From assembly GCF_014204835.1 (NCBI RefSeq), contig NZ_JACHMD010000001.1, positions 1,736,001 through 1,800,000 of the forward strand: a DNA stretch of 64,000 nt, in the 5' to 3' direction. This DNA is from Microbacterium marinum (GTDB lineage Bacteria; Actinomycetota; Actinomycetes; Actinomycetales; Microbacteriaceae). Positions 48,957-56,835 of this stretch are shown piece by piece. Under the pieces are notes generated by a model that was not told where the DNA came from, made no database searches, and was given only the letters and a program-made list of their open reading frames with translations. A program made the position numbers and the translations under genes. The number at the start of each line of letters is the position of its first letter. Position 1 is the stretch's first letter.

Positions 48957-49424
48957 TCAGAGTCCGATCGCGATGGGCAGCTTGCCTGCTGCCTTGGTGT
49001 ACGTGGGCGGGTAGACGACGCGGCCGACCTTGGTGTTGCTGGCCGACTCGAGGGTGAGCGAACCGTCGGACGTGACGTAGACGGGGGTGTGGTTGGCGGT
49101 CGTGGTCGGGGCGTCGACGCCGCCCGCGATGGTGACCTTCACGCCCGCGAACTCGTAGACGCCGTCGACGGCGACCTGCACGGCGAACTTGCCGTTGGGG
49201 ACGTTGTCGACGTCTTCGAGCGAGACGCCCGGGCGGTTGTAGCCCGAGATCGAGAACTGGCCGACGACGTGGGCGGGCTTGTTGACACCGAGCGTGTCGG
49301 TGATGGTGACACCCACGCGGCCCGACTGGGCGACGATGGTGTCCTTCGGCGTTGCCGCGTCGAGGATCCAGGTCTCGGTCTTGTCGTCACTGAACGAGAA
49401 GACCTGCTGAGTTGCCTTTGCCAT
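48957..49424 (-). CDS. Capsid decoration protein (putative)
   Basis: This 155-residue, beta-rich protein lies between the protease-scaffold gene and the capsid gene, where head decoration (lambda gpD-like) proteins are encoded. Sequence such as TIVAQSGRVGVTITDTLGVNKPAHVVGQFSISG and GKFAVQVAVDGVYEFAGV agrees. AAAGGACT precedes the ATG. The identification rests on location and fold type. Confidence 0.7.
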   Translation of the reverse strand: MAKATQQVFSFSDDKTETWILDAATPKDTIVAQSGRVGVTITDTLGVNKPAHVVGQFSISGYNRPGVSLEDVDNVPNGKFAVQVAVDGVYEFAGVKVTIAGGVDAPTTTANHTPVYVTSDGSLTLESASNTKVGRVVYPPTYTKAAGKLPIAIGL

Positions 49425-49436
49425 GAGTCAGTCCTT

Positions 49437-49814
49437 TCAGCCCTGGAGGCCGGCGATGGCGAACGAGTGGGAGCGACCCTCGGCGAGGGTGTACTCGGGG
49501 CCCTGGGCGGCGCTCTCGGCGATCGACTCGGCCTGGACTGCCACGGCGTGCGCGAGCGCCTCCGTGATGTCCTTGCCGGCCTTGACGTCCGCGATCAGCG
49601 ACTCCTTGGCGGTCTTGCTCACGAGCTTCGCGGCGTCGATCGCCTCGAGAGCCGTGATGGCCTTCTCGATCGCGCTCTCCGTTGCGGTCTCACCCGGGGC
49701 GGCCCCGGCGGCTGCGGCGTCGGCCGCTGCCTTGTGCTCCGCGACGAAGGAGAGCAGCGGCTTGAAGGGGGCGGTGAGGGCCTCGGCGAGGGCCTCGATG
49801 TCCTTCTGTTCCAT
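49437..49814 (-). CDS. Nested scaffold protein made from an internal start
   Basis: The in-frame ATG at 49814 (MEQKDIEALAEAL) has AGAAGGAATCTCGC immediately upstream, with GAAGGA at good spacing. This gives a separate 125-residue scaffold that equals the C-terminal part of the protease, as in the nested C/Nu3 arrangement of lambda. The internal site is far better than expected by chance. Confidence 0.65.
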   Translation of the reverse strand: MEQKDIEALAEALTAPFKPLLSFVAEHKAAADAAAAGAAPGETATESAIEKAITALEAIDAAKLVSKTAKESLIADVKAGKDITEALAHAVAVQAESIAESAAQGPEYTLAEGRSHSFAIAGLQG

Positions 49815-50588
49815 GCGAGATTCCTTCTCTGTGGTGGATCCGGGCGCCGGGGTGGAGCCAGGCTGTGCACCCTCAGCGACGCCGAGGGAAGTTTTCTCGC
49901 GCTTGCCGGCGAGGTCGATGGCGAAGGTGGCGGCTTCGCGGATGGTCGTGCCTTCGACGATGCGGCGCGCGCTCTCGAGGGCGAGGGTGACCACCGCGCC
50001 GTCGGCGCCGGGCACCTCCACGAAGTCGATCGAGTTGTAGGGCGCCTCGGTGAGGGGCAGGAACCGCTCGACGATCCACGCTCCGCGCTCGCTCTTGGCG
50101 GGCACGTAGATCGGGTCGCCATCCGCGTTCAGCTCGGGCTTGCCGTCCTCGTCGAGGAGTACCTGCTTCTGCAGCTCGACGGAGACGGTGACCGAGGTGC
50201 CGATCACGTCGCCGAACTGGCGGATGAAGTCGGAGGGCTCGCCTTCGGCGGCGATCGCCTCGGCGTACATGCCGTCTTCTTCTTCCCACAGCTCGGAGGT
50301 GGTCTTGGCCCAGATGCGGCGGATGTCGCCGCCGGCCTCGCACATCGAGTCGTGGTTGGCGCGCATGCGCGTGCCCTTGGGGAACGAGGCGCCGAAGTCG
50401 CGCTTGATGCGGTCGATCGGGTAGTCGGCGCTGGAGCCTTCCACGACGGTCGCGCCCGGCTCCCAGCCCATGACGCGCACCTTGAACTTCTGGCCGTCGC
50501 TCTCGGGGACGACGGCGCGGGTGCCCTGGCGGTAGCCGGATTCGTGGACGACGAGGTTGTCCTGCTCGTCGGCGTGTTCCTGGCTCAT
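49437..50588 (-). CDS. Head maturation protease with C-terminal scaffold domain
   Basis: A 383-residue protein, leaderless at ATG 50588 (TAGACT 8 nt away). Residues about 30-220 are the protease: MRANHDSMCEAGGDI (catalytic His) and GDVIGTSVTVSVELQ (Ser). Residues about 258-383 are helical and Ala/Glu-rich (MEQKDIEALAEALTAPFKPL...), typical of a scaffold. The scaffold part has its own start site at 49814. The protease would cut scaffold and itself as the head matures. Confidence 0.8.
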   Translation of the reverse strand: MSQEHADEQDNLVVHESGYRQGTRAVVPESDGQKFKVRVMGWEPGATVVEGSSADYPIDRIKRDFGASFPKGTRMRANHDSMCEAGGDIRRIWAKTTSELWEEEDGMYAEAIAAEGEPSDFIRQFGDVIGTSVTVSVELQKQVLLDEDGKPELNADGDPIYVPAKSERGAWIVERFLPLTEAPYNSIDFVEVPGADGAVVTLALESARRIVEGTTIREAATFAIDLAGKREKTSLGVAEGAQPGSTPAPGSTTEKESRMEQKDIEALAEALTAPFKPLLSFVAEHKAAADAAAAGAAPGETATESAIEKAITALEAIDAAKLVSKTAKESLIADVKAGKDITEALAHAVAVQAESIAESAAQGPEYTLAEGRSHSFAIAGLQG

Positions 50589-50596
50589 GGGCGGGG

Positions 50597-50626
50597 AGTC
50601 TAGGGTCACGTTTCGGGGCAAAACGC
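50597..50626 (-). promoter_or_regulatory. Leaderless promoter of the protease gene with a degenerate operator
   Basis: -10 TAGACT (50602-50597 on the - strand), then CCCCGCCC-ATG. The sequence from 50610 (GTTTCGGGGCAAAACGC) resembles the operator at 47710 but lacks the GCGCGC core. Confidence 0.5.
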
Positions 50627-50636
50627 TTCCCGTCGA

Positions 50637-52133
50637 TTACTTCCCGGCGCTGTCGTCCTGGATGTCGTTGGAGGCGTTCCCGCCCTGCTGTCCGCCGGTG
50701 CCGTTGCTCTTGCCCTGGTTGGGGCTGGCGGTCTGCGGGAGGGCCGCTTTGCCGCCGCCGGAGAGGTCGCCGAACGGCCGCTTGGCGCCGGAGGGCGGGG
50801 TGCCGTGGGGTAGGCCCAGCAGGTTGTCGACGAAGTCGCGCGCCTCCTGCTCGGTGTAGAGGTTGTTCTGGTAGCCGAGCATGAAGCCCTGGATGACGCG
50901 GTAGGTCTCGTCGCTGGCGTCGTAGGGGAGGAACTGGACGTCGGGCTGTTCCTTCATGCCGAGCCACTTGAGGACGCGGATGTCGAGCTCGACGTGCTCG
51001 TCGCGGCGGGTGGTCATCGCCAGGCGGGTCGGGAGGTCGAGAGTCGCCGCGGACGCGGAGCCGCCCTCGTCGGAGGAGTCGGCGGAGAGGGCGATGGCGG
51101 TCACGTCGAGCGAGGTCGCCATGACGGCGAGCACTGCGCGGAGGGTGGAGAAGTCGTAGCCCTTGCCCGCGGACGACAGCGGCGTGAGGTCGTTGGCGCC
51201 GCCGACGATCGCCATGCCGCCGGCGGTCTCGGCGTTGGCGTACTCCATGGCCGCGTTGTCGGCGGCCTTCTTGTTCTTCGCGGTCGCCTTGTAGGCGAAG
51301 CGCGCGAGCGCGCCGGTGACGGAGAGGCCGTCCATGTAGGCGTCGCGGACGATGCCGTTCCAGATGAACGCGGCCAGGGCGTCGGGGGAGCCGTACGCGA
51401 AGCCGTCGGCACGGTTGGCGTGCTGGTCGAAGATGACGTGGTCCTGGTCGACGGGGATGCGCTGACCGGCGGGATCCTTGATGTTCAGGACGCGCTTGTC
51501 CTTGAACTCTTCGACGAAGTACCACTTCTTCATGTGGGTGGTGCGGCCCGAGGCGAGGTCGACCTTGGTCCATTCGCGGAGGTACGCCCAGATCTGCCCG
51601 AGCCCGTTCGGGTCGGTGAGCTGGCCGGTGACCTGTCGGAGGGGGAGGGACTCGAGCTGCTTGGTCTTGTCGTTGCCGATCCACAGGGCGATCGAGCTGG
51701 AGAACAGGCGTCGCTCGCGGCGGTGTCGGGCGGACGGCGCGAAAAACTCGCGCTGGTTCTGGTCGGTGAGGGTCTTCTTCTTGATGTTGGCGAGGCCCTG
51801 CGTGCCGCCCTCGGGGAGGTTCCCGTACTGGATGCCGCCCTTCCAGATGAAGTCGCGGCGCAGGCGGAAGCCGCGGCCCATCCAGGGCGCGCCAGGGATG
51901 GCCTCCTCGATCTTCGCGGCCCACTGCTTGAGGTCGGAGAGGGTGAGGCCGAACTCGGAGTCTTCATCGCCGCCGAAGAGCGTGTTCCAGCCGCGGTCTT
52001 CGCGCTTGAGCATGCCCATGATGCGATCGAAGTGCTCGGTGAGCAGTTCGACGCCCGCCTCGTTCCCGGCGGCATGGGCCTCGGTGAGGGATTCTGCGAG
52101 ATCCTCAGCGAAAGCGCGAAGTTCGGACGACAT
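50637..52133 (-). CDS. Portal protein
   Basis: A 498-residue protein between TerL and protease. Features include RGFRLRRDFIWKGGIQYG, REWTKVDLASGRTTHMKKWYFVEEF, and SSAGKGYDFSTLRAVLAVMATSLDVTAIALSADSS, the typical membrane-free helical crown region of portals. The C-terminal tail is Gly/Asn-rich and disordered. ATG 52133 is leaderless (TAGACT 8 nt upstream), and an operator-like motif precedes it. Confidence 0.85.
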   Translation of the reverse strand: MSSELRAFAEDLAESLTEAHAAGNEAGVELLTEHFDRIMGMLKREDRGWNTLFGGDEDSEFGLTLSDLKQWAAKIEEAIPGAPWMGRGFRLRRDFIWKGGIQYGNLPEGGTQGLANIKKKTLTDQNQREFFAPSARHRRERRLFSSSIALWIGNDKTKQLESLPLRQVTGQLTDPNGLGQIWAYLREWTKVDLASGRTTHMKKWYFVEEFKDKRVLNIKDPAGQRIPVDQDHVIFDQHANRADGFAYGSPDALAAFIWNGIVRDAYMDGLSVTGALARFAYKATAKNKKAADNAAMEYANAETAGGMAIVGGANDLTPLSSAGKGYDFSTLRAVLAVMATSLDVTAIALSADSSDEGGSASAATLDLPTRLAMTTRRDEHVELDIRVLKWLGMKEQPDVQFLPYDASDETYRVIQGFMLGYQNNLYTEQEARDFVDNLLGLPHGTPPSGAKRPFGDLSGGGKAALPQTASPNQGKSNGTGGQQGGNASNDIQDDSAGK

Positions 52134-52141
52134 AGCCGGGG

Positions 52142-52166
52142 AGTCTAGGTGCGATTAGCGCGCAAA
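52142..52166 (-). promoter_or_regulatory. Leaderless promoter plus operator of the portal gene
   Basis: -10 TAGACT (52147-52142), then CCCCGGCT-ATG. TTAGCGCGCAAA on the + strand (52155-52166) lies 7 nt upstream, the same spacing as at 47710 but in the reverse orientation. Confidence 0.65.
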
Positions 52167-52182
52167 TGATGCTCGATCGGCG

Positions 52183-53880
52183 TCACATCGGATACCACTC
52201 GGACTCCGGATCGAAGAGCTCGTCGAGGAGGTCGCGGGGATCCTGCAGGAGTGTCTCGCCGCCCTCGAGGCCGCGGAGCTCGTTCTCGGTGAGCGGCTTG
52301 GTGTTGATCGTGGCGAGGATGAGGGCGTCGAGGCGGTCGGGGGAGCCGTTCATCTCCGTCCGCATCTCCTTCTTCGGAGTGATCGCGATGGCCCGGTACT
52401 TGTCGTAGTCGAACGTCACGGCCTGGAGCTGGGAGCGCAGGGCCTTGTCGTCAGGGTCGAGGTCGAGGCTCTCGCCGCGCAGGAGATCACGGAGCTGGTC
52501 GTGGTTCTCGGCGCGGGTGTTCGCCCAGCGGCGCTTGTTCTGCGAGGGGCGGGAGCCGTCGACCTTGATCAGCTCGTAGCACTTCTCCCGGAACTCGGGC
52601 AGGCGCATGAGCTGCGCGGCGATGCCGGAGCCGAGACCGCCGGCGTCGATGCGAACCTCGTGGGCGCCGAGGTGGGTGGCGATCGCGTGGATGCGGCGCG
52701 CCGCGGTGACCTCATCCTCGTGGGACCAGAGGCCGGTGGTCTGGCGCGTCTGCCCTCCCTCGTCGTAGCTGATCGTCTCGCCGAAGATGCGGCAGTGGCC
52801 GCCGCGGTTCACCATGACCACCGACTCGTCGCCACCCATGGCGGCCGGGTCGAAGCCGATGATGACGCGGCTGCCGGTGGGGTCGATCTCGCGGGCGCGG
52901 GCGTTGCCGATGTGGGTGCCGGAGAAGAACGTGTTGTCGCCCTCGGCGGGGAACTCGCCGTCGACCATCGACTTGAACGCGCCATTGGGGGTGCCGGTGA
53001 GGTTGCGCTCGGCGTCGAACTTCGGGTCGTAGACGATCTCGCCGCCGGTCTTGAGCATGCGCTCCATCTCGAAGACGAAGCGGGCGGAGGTGAGACCGGA
53101 GCGCAGGAGGCGTTCCTTCTCCGGGTTGTCGGGGTAGACGACTTCGCCGGTGAGGTTGGGGGTCTCGTAGGCGGTGATGGTGTGGAGCTGGTACTCGCGG
53201 GCGAAGCGTTCGTCGATGAAGCGCTCGTGGAACGGGGTGCCGAGGTTGTCGGGGTTCCCGATGCCGGCCATGCGGGAGTCATCCGAGGTCATGAGCTTGT
53301 CGATGGCGCGGTAGATCGGTTCCTTCACGCCGCCGGCTTCGTCGAGCATGATGAAGTTGCGACCACCGGTCTTGCGGAGACCCTGGAACTGCGAGACCGC
53401 GTCTGAGGCACCGGGGACACGCGCGACGGCGAGCACCCGGTTACCGCCGGGCGTGTGGTACTGCCAGGCGTCCTGCTCGCTGATCCAGCCGGGCCAGGGC
53501 ATGGCGCGGCCCTGTGACTGGGCAAGCGTTTTCTGGTAGCCGTAGGCCTCTTTGAGGTACGCGAAGATGCCCATGCGGACCTGCGCGAGGGTGGGCGCGG
53601 TGCAGATGGCGAGGGACTCGTCGGCGGGGTAGACGGTGATCCAGTACAGCACCCACCGCGCGGCGCCGTGGGTCTTGCCCGTACCGTTGGCGGATTTGAT
53701 CAGGGTGCGCGGGTTCTTCCCGAAGAGCACGTCGTGGCTGATCTCGGCCATCTTCGCGTACATGCGCTCGTGCATGACGTCGGAGAGCCAGGCTGCGAAG
53801 TCGGTCCGGTAGAGCGACTTCTTGGAGCGTTCGGTGAGCTCCTGGATCGCGGAGTCGAACGCGACGCCGTCAAGCAGCAC
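52183..53880 (-). CDS. Terminase large subunit
   Basis: A 565-residue protein starting at GTG 53880. Walker A is KSANGTGKTHGAA (about 63-75) and Walker B is NFIMLDEAGG (about 175-184). RVIIGFDPAAMGGDESVVMV (about 338) is the first acidic site of the RNase-H-like nuclease and DRLDALI (about 520) a later one. It is not closely similar to the TerL of prophage 1, which supports two independent phages. It overlaps TerS by 11 nt. Confidence 0.95.
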   Translation of the reverse strand: MLLDGVAFDSAIQELTERSKKSLYRTDFAAWLSDVMHERMYAKMAEISHDVLFGKNPRTLIKSANGTGKTHGAARWVLYWITVYPADESLAICTAPTLAQVRMGIFAYLKEAYGYQKTLAQSQGRAMPWPGWISEQDAWQYHTPGGNRVLAVARVPGASDAVSQFQGLRKTGGRNFIMLDEAGGVKEPIYRAIDKLMTSDDSRMAGIGNPDNLGTPFHERFIDERFAREYQLHTITAYETPNLTGEVVYPDNPEKERLLRSGLTSARFVFEMERMLKTGGEIVYDPKFDAERNLTGTPNGAFKSMVDGEFPAEGDNTFFSGTHIGNARAREIDPTGSRVIIGFDPAAMGGDESVVMVNRGGHCRIFGETISYDEGGQTRQTTGLWSHEDEVTAARRIHAIATHLGAHEVRIDAGGLGSGIAAQLMRLPEFREKCYELIKVDGSRPSQNKRRWANTRAENHDQLRDLLRGESLDLDPDDKALRSQLQAVTFDYDKYRAIAITPKKEMRTEMNGSPDRLDALILATINTKPLTENELRGLEGGETLLQDPRDLLDELFDPESEWYPM

Positions 53881-54454
53881 GCTCTACCTGCTTCTCCTCG
53901 ATCCGGCTCCAGGCGTGCTGCATCGCCTCGATCTTGAGCTGGTCCCACTCGGTGGCGGCGATCTCGCCGCGCAGGGCGCCCTTCATGTACGCGAGGGCCT
54001 CGTCGACGATGGAGCCCAGCTCCCGGCCCACATTTACAGACCACGTGTTCAGGTCTTCGTCGGTGGCGCGGGCGCGCTTGTCGTACCGCGTGAAGATGCG
54101 GTCGATGTAGGCGAGCTGCAGCTTGAGGTTGTCGTTGTACGCGTCGCGGCGCGGCCCGGAGAGCTCGTCCGTCCCGCGGAGAACGCTTTCCTTGTACCCG
54201 TCCAGGTCGGCGCGCAGGTCCATGAGGTTCAGGCGCACGAGCTGCAGGAGGGCACGCTCTTGCTTGGCGTCGCTGAGCCAGTCGGGAGCCTCGAGGAGGG
54301 CGTTGAGCCGCTCGTCGACGCGCTCGGGCGTGAGGACGCCGCCGATGCGCCGGGAGATCTCCGCGCGGCTGAGGCCGGCGGTGGACAGCTCGATCAGGGT
54401 GTCGTCGAGGGTCTTACCTCGGTTCACCTTCGGTTCGAGCTGGCGGGCGGTCAT
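53870..54454 (-). CDS. Terminase small subunit
   Basis: A 194-residue protein with an N-terminal HTH (KTLDDTLIELSTAGLSRAEISRRIGG, about 13-38), a long helical middle (LVRLNLMDLRADLDGYKESVL) and a C-terminal TerL-contact segment. This is the usual TerS plan, and the gene overlaps TerL. ATG 54454 lies 8 nt from TAGACT, with no Shine-Dalgarno. Confidence 0.8.
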   Translation of the reverse strand: MTARQLEPKVNRGKTLDDTLIELSTAGLSRAEISRRIGGVLTPERVDERLNALLEAPDWLSDAKQERALLQLVRLNLMDLRADLDGYKESVLRGTDELSGPRRDAYNDNLKLQLAYIDRIFTRYDKRARATDEDLNTWSVNVGRELGSIVDEALAYMKGALRGEIAATEWDQLKIEAMQHAWSRIEEKQVERAA

Positions 54455-54462
54455 GGCCGCGC

Positions 54463-54468
54463 AGTCTA
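54463..54468 (-). promoter_or_regulatory. Leaderless promoter of the TerS gene
   Basis: TAGACT then GCGCGGCC-ATG on the - strand. Spacing equals the other three head promoters. No operator motif flanks it. Confidence 0.55.
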
Positions 54469-54479
54469 CGCACGAGAAA

Positions 54480-54503
54480 CCCCGCCTCCACCTTGCGGCG
54501 GGG
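54480..54503 (-). terminator. Terminator after the DGQHR gene
   Basis: CCCCGCC (54480-54486) pairs with GGCGGGG (54497-54503) over a 10-nt loop; TTTCTCGT follows on the - strand. It separates the DGQHR gene from the head operon. Confidence 0.7.
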
Positions 54504-54518
54504 CGGGGCTTCCGGGTG

Positions 54519-55952
54519 CTACTTCGTGGCGACCGCTTTCGCTCGAGCCTTGGAGGCCTTCGAGATCTCCTCGATCGCCTCCCGCTCCTCCCGGTCCAGG
54601 GCCCGGGTCGAGTGGTCGGGCGCGAAGTCGATGCCCTCGTCCGGGTCGACCTCGGGCTCCGGCTCCACCGGCGCCGGCAGCGCGTCGGCGTCCACGAACG
54701 GCGCGCCGTCGATCGCCCACTCGGAGATCGCCTTCACGAGGGCGTTCGAGTCGGCCCGTCGACCGTTGGGGCCGGCGGCGTTCGGGTTGAACGCGGTTTC
54801 GGGGGCGTGGAGACGCCAGATCGAGTTCTCGTGCGCGCGGTTGACGGTGTGCTTGGCGAGCTTCCCGATGAACTCCGCGACCTTCGGCTTCGTCCACGCG
54901 TGGTGCGTGACGAGCTCGTACTGCACGCCGGCGAGCACGCGCAGGAAGAGCGGGTTGCCCAGGAGCATCGTGTCGCGCAGGGTCGCCGCGGTGATCTGGC
55001 TGTGCGCGTACGCGTTCAGCGGAGGGAGCTGCTCGGTGAGCATCGAGAAGAACTCGAGCGCCTCGCGCGCCACCTGCTCCTCGTTCAGCGTCGCGTTCTG
55101 GTAGCGGCTGATGCGCCCGTCGAAGCCGACAGTGAGCACGCGCACGATCTCCACGACCTGGCGGGCCGAGAGGAGGTACGGGCTGTTGCGCTGGACGCGG
55201 TCCTGGTCCATCTCCACGTGGTTCTTGAGGAGAGCGTTGTCGGCCTCGAGCACGATCGCGAGGGCGCGGTTGACGGCCTTGGTCGAGTCGAAGCGTGCCT
55301 TGGTGGAGGCGGTGATGCCCAGCGCGTTGTCGGCGATGTCGAAGAAGAGCTGGCGGGCCTCGGTGGTGCTCTTGGTGACGTGCACCTCGACGGCGAGCCG
55401 GTTTGTGTAGAACCGGTCGCGCGCGGCTTCCAGCTCGCGGATCTCCTTGTCGAACATCGCCACGCCCTTCGCATCCAGTCCGGTGCGCTTGGCGGCGGCG
55501 CGCTTGGAGCGGGCCTTGTCGATGTCGTCGTTGAGGACGTCGAGGGCGAGGAAGAAGCCGAGGATTCGGTGCTGGCCGTCGAGGATGTGGATGTCGCCCT
55601 GGTGGCGCTTCGAGTAGCCCATGAGGCCGAACTCAATGTCGGGGAGTGCGGGCATCCCATCGGTCGCGAACTCGAAGATGGCCGGAGCGCGCAGGATGAT
55701 CCCGGGTGCCACCCAGTTGTCATTCTCGATGAAGTAGCGAGCAAAACCCTGCGCGTGCGAGGGGCGGATGCGGCGGTTGCCCGGCGTGCCGACGCTCGGG
55801 TCGGGGCGCGCGACGAGGGAGGTGAGCTGGTCCGGGGTGAGGTTCAACCCGTAGACGGTCCGCTGCCCCTGCTTGTAGCGGGTCGCGAAGAACTGCTCTT
55901 TGGTCTGGTACGACGAAGGCATGAGTGTTGGATTGATCTGTGCAGTAGACAC
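54519..55952 (-). CDS. DGQHR-domain protein (DndB-like)
   Basis: A 477-residue protein from GTG 55952 (AAAGGAGC 7 nt upstream). DIHILDGQHRILGFFLA (about 132-148) is the DGQHR motif of the ParB/DndB-like fold. The N-terminus (FFATRYKQGQRTVYGLNLTPDQL) and the long helical C-terminus fit that family, which includes the DndB regulator of DNA phosphorothioation. No dndCDE genes are seen, so a host-takeover or defence-related role is possible but unproven. A divergent gene and operator-like motifs lie upstream. Confidence 0.75.
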   Translation of the reverse strand: MSTAQINPTLMPSSYQTKEQFFATRYKQGQRTVYGLNLTPDQLTSLVARPDPSVGTPGNRRIRPSHAQGFARYFIENDNWVAPGIILRAPAIFEFATDGMPALPDIEFGLMGYSKRHQGDIHILDGQHRILGFFLALDVLNDDIDKARSKRAAAKRTGLDAKGVAMFDKEIRELEAARDRFYTNRLAVEVHVTKSTTEARQLFFDIADNALGITASTKARFDSTKAVNRALAIVLEADNALLKNHVEMDQDRVQRNSPYLLSARQVVEIVRVLTVGFDGRISRYQNATLNEEQVAREALEFFSMLTEQLPPLNAYAHSQITAATLRDTMLLGNPLFLRVLAGVQYELVTHHAWTKPKVAEFIGKLAKHTVNRAHENSIWRLHAPETAFNPNAAGPNGRRADSNALVKAISEWAIDGAPFVDADALPAPVEPEPEVDPDEGIDFAPDHSTRALDREEREAIEEISKASKARAKAVATK

Positions 55953-55988
55953 GGTGCGCTCCTTTCGAGGCGTGTCCATGATGGACCC

Positions 55989-56005
55989 TGCGGCATAGTG
56001 CCGCA
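55989..56005. promoter_or_regulatory. Perfect inverted repeat upstream of the DGQHR gene
   Basis: TGCGGCA-TAG-TGCCGCA, 37 nt upstream of the start codon, within the leader. It may be an operator or an RNA hairpin that affects translation. Confidence 0.5.
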
Positions 56006-56074
56006 AGAAGCCACGCTGCCCCTTGACAGAACCTTGAGGAAGCGTCTGTGAGACGTATGCGTGATTGCGGCATC

Positions 56075-56141
56075 TTAGCGCGCAAATCTATGGACCTTGT
56101 TGTTCATCTGGCGTCCACCGTCCTGTCGATTAGCGCGTTCC
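56075..56141. promoter_or_regulatory. Operator pair between the divergent DGQHR and 56216 genes
   Basis: TTAGCGCGCAAA (56075-56086) and the degenerate TTAGCGCGTTCC (56130-56141) flank the divergent start region. The second overlaps the -35 region of a candidate + promoter whose -10 is TATGCT (56162-56167). Region 55953-56215 holds no gene. Confidence 0.55.
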
Positions 56142-56215
56142 AAAGGTCGCCGTCGCTCACATATGCTTCCATGCGGCGGGATGCACTCGCTCTGGGAACA
56201 AGGAGGGGCGCGGAC

Positions 56216-56482
56216 GTGGGATCGCGTGTGAAAGAGCTAGACGGCGGCAGGGAAATCACCCTGGATGCCCAAGGGGATGTCGTCTATCTGGTCGGTCGGG
56301 GGTTCACCTACGAGTTCGACCGCGGGATGTTCGAGCGGATGCTCGAGCGCGAGCTGGGCGTTCTGGGGATGGCAGCTCTCGCCAAGATGACGACCGCCGC
56401 ACCGGCGATCGAGTCGGCTAGCCGCTGTGCACGCGCTGCACAGTGTGAGCTCGGGGAGGCGCTCACACCCGCAACAGCCTGA
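56216..56482 (+). CDS. Small divergent phage protein of unknown function
   Basis: This 88-residue protein starts at GTG 56216 behind AAGGAGGGG. The N-terminal half looks beta-rich (GREITLDAQGDVVYLVGRGFTYEF) and the C-terminal half is Ala-rich helix with two cysteines. It has its own promoter with a TATGCT -10 box and an overlapping operator-like motif, so it may be regulated by the phage repressor. It ends at a bidirectional terminator. Confidence 0.6.
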   Translation: MGSRVKELDGGREITLDAQGDVVYLVGRGFTYEFDRGMFERMLERELGVLGMAALAKMTTAAPAIESASRCARAAQCELGEALTPATA

Positions 56483-56494
56483 GCGTGGAACGAC

Positions 56495-56527
56495 GAAGGG
56501 AGGGCGCCTGGGGGCTGCCCTCCCTTC
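56495..56527. terminator. Bidirectional terminator between convergent units
   Basis: GAAGGGAGGGC (56495-56505) pairs with GCCCTCCCTTC (56517-56527); CGCGTTT follows. It ends the early operon on the - strand and the 56216 gene on the + strand. Confidence 0.8.
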
Positions 56528-56538
56528 GCGTTTGCGGG

Positions 56539-56835
56539 CTACTCCGCCGTCTTGGCCGCGCGCGGCGGCGTGGGCTTGGCCGGCTCCGCGTCCGCGAGGT
56601 CGGGGGAGTAGAGGTAGTCGAGGTAGCCGGAGCGGATCTGCGCCTCGTTCAGCTTCACCGCCGCCTCCGAGATCTCCTTGTACGACCCCGTCTGCTCCAC
56701 GAAATACGTCGGCTCATCAGGGAGTTTGTTGAACCGCTCGATGTTGGTTGAGAGCTTGTCCCCGTCTCGCACGACGGCGGCGCGCTTCTCCACGACGAGC
56801 TTGAACTTGATGATGGTGTCGGCGGGCGCGCTCAT
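56539..56835 (-). CDS. Early phage protein, unknown
   Basis: A 98-residue protein (KFKLVVEKRAAVVRDGDKLSTNIERFNKLPDEPTYF...LYSPDLADAEPA) with an alpha/beta start and a Pro/Ala-rich, charged tail. It is the last gene of the early operon and overlaps its upstream neighbour by 4 nt (ATGA). No family recognised. Confidence 0.6.
   Translation of the reverse strand: MSAPADTIIKFKLVVEKRAAVVRDGDKLSTNIERFNKLPDEPTYFVEQTGSYKEISEAAVKLNEAQIRSGYLDYLYSPDLADAEPAKPTPPRAAKTAE

Noticed and set aside
49873..51924. 683-codon minus-strand frame across portal and protease genes
   Set aside because: It is out of frame with both real genes, extremely Arg/Pro-rich, and has no motif or ribosome site.
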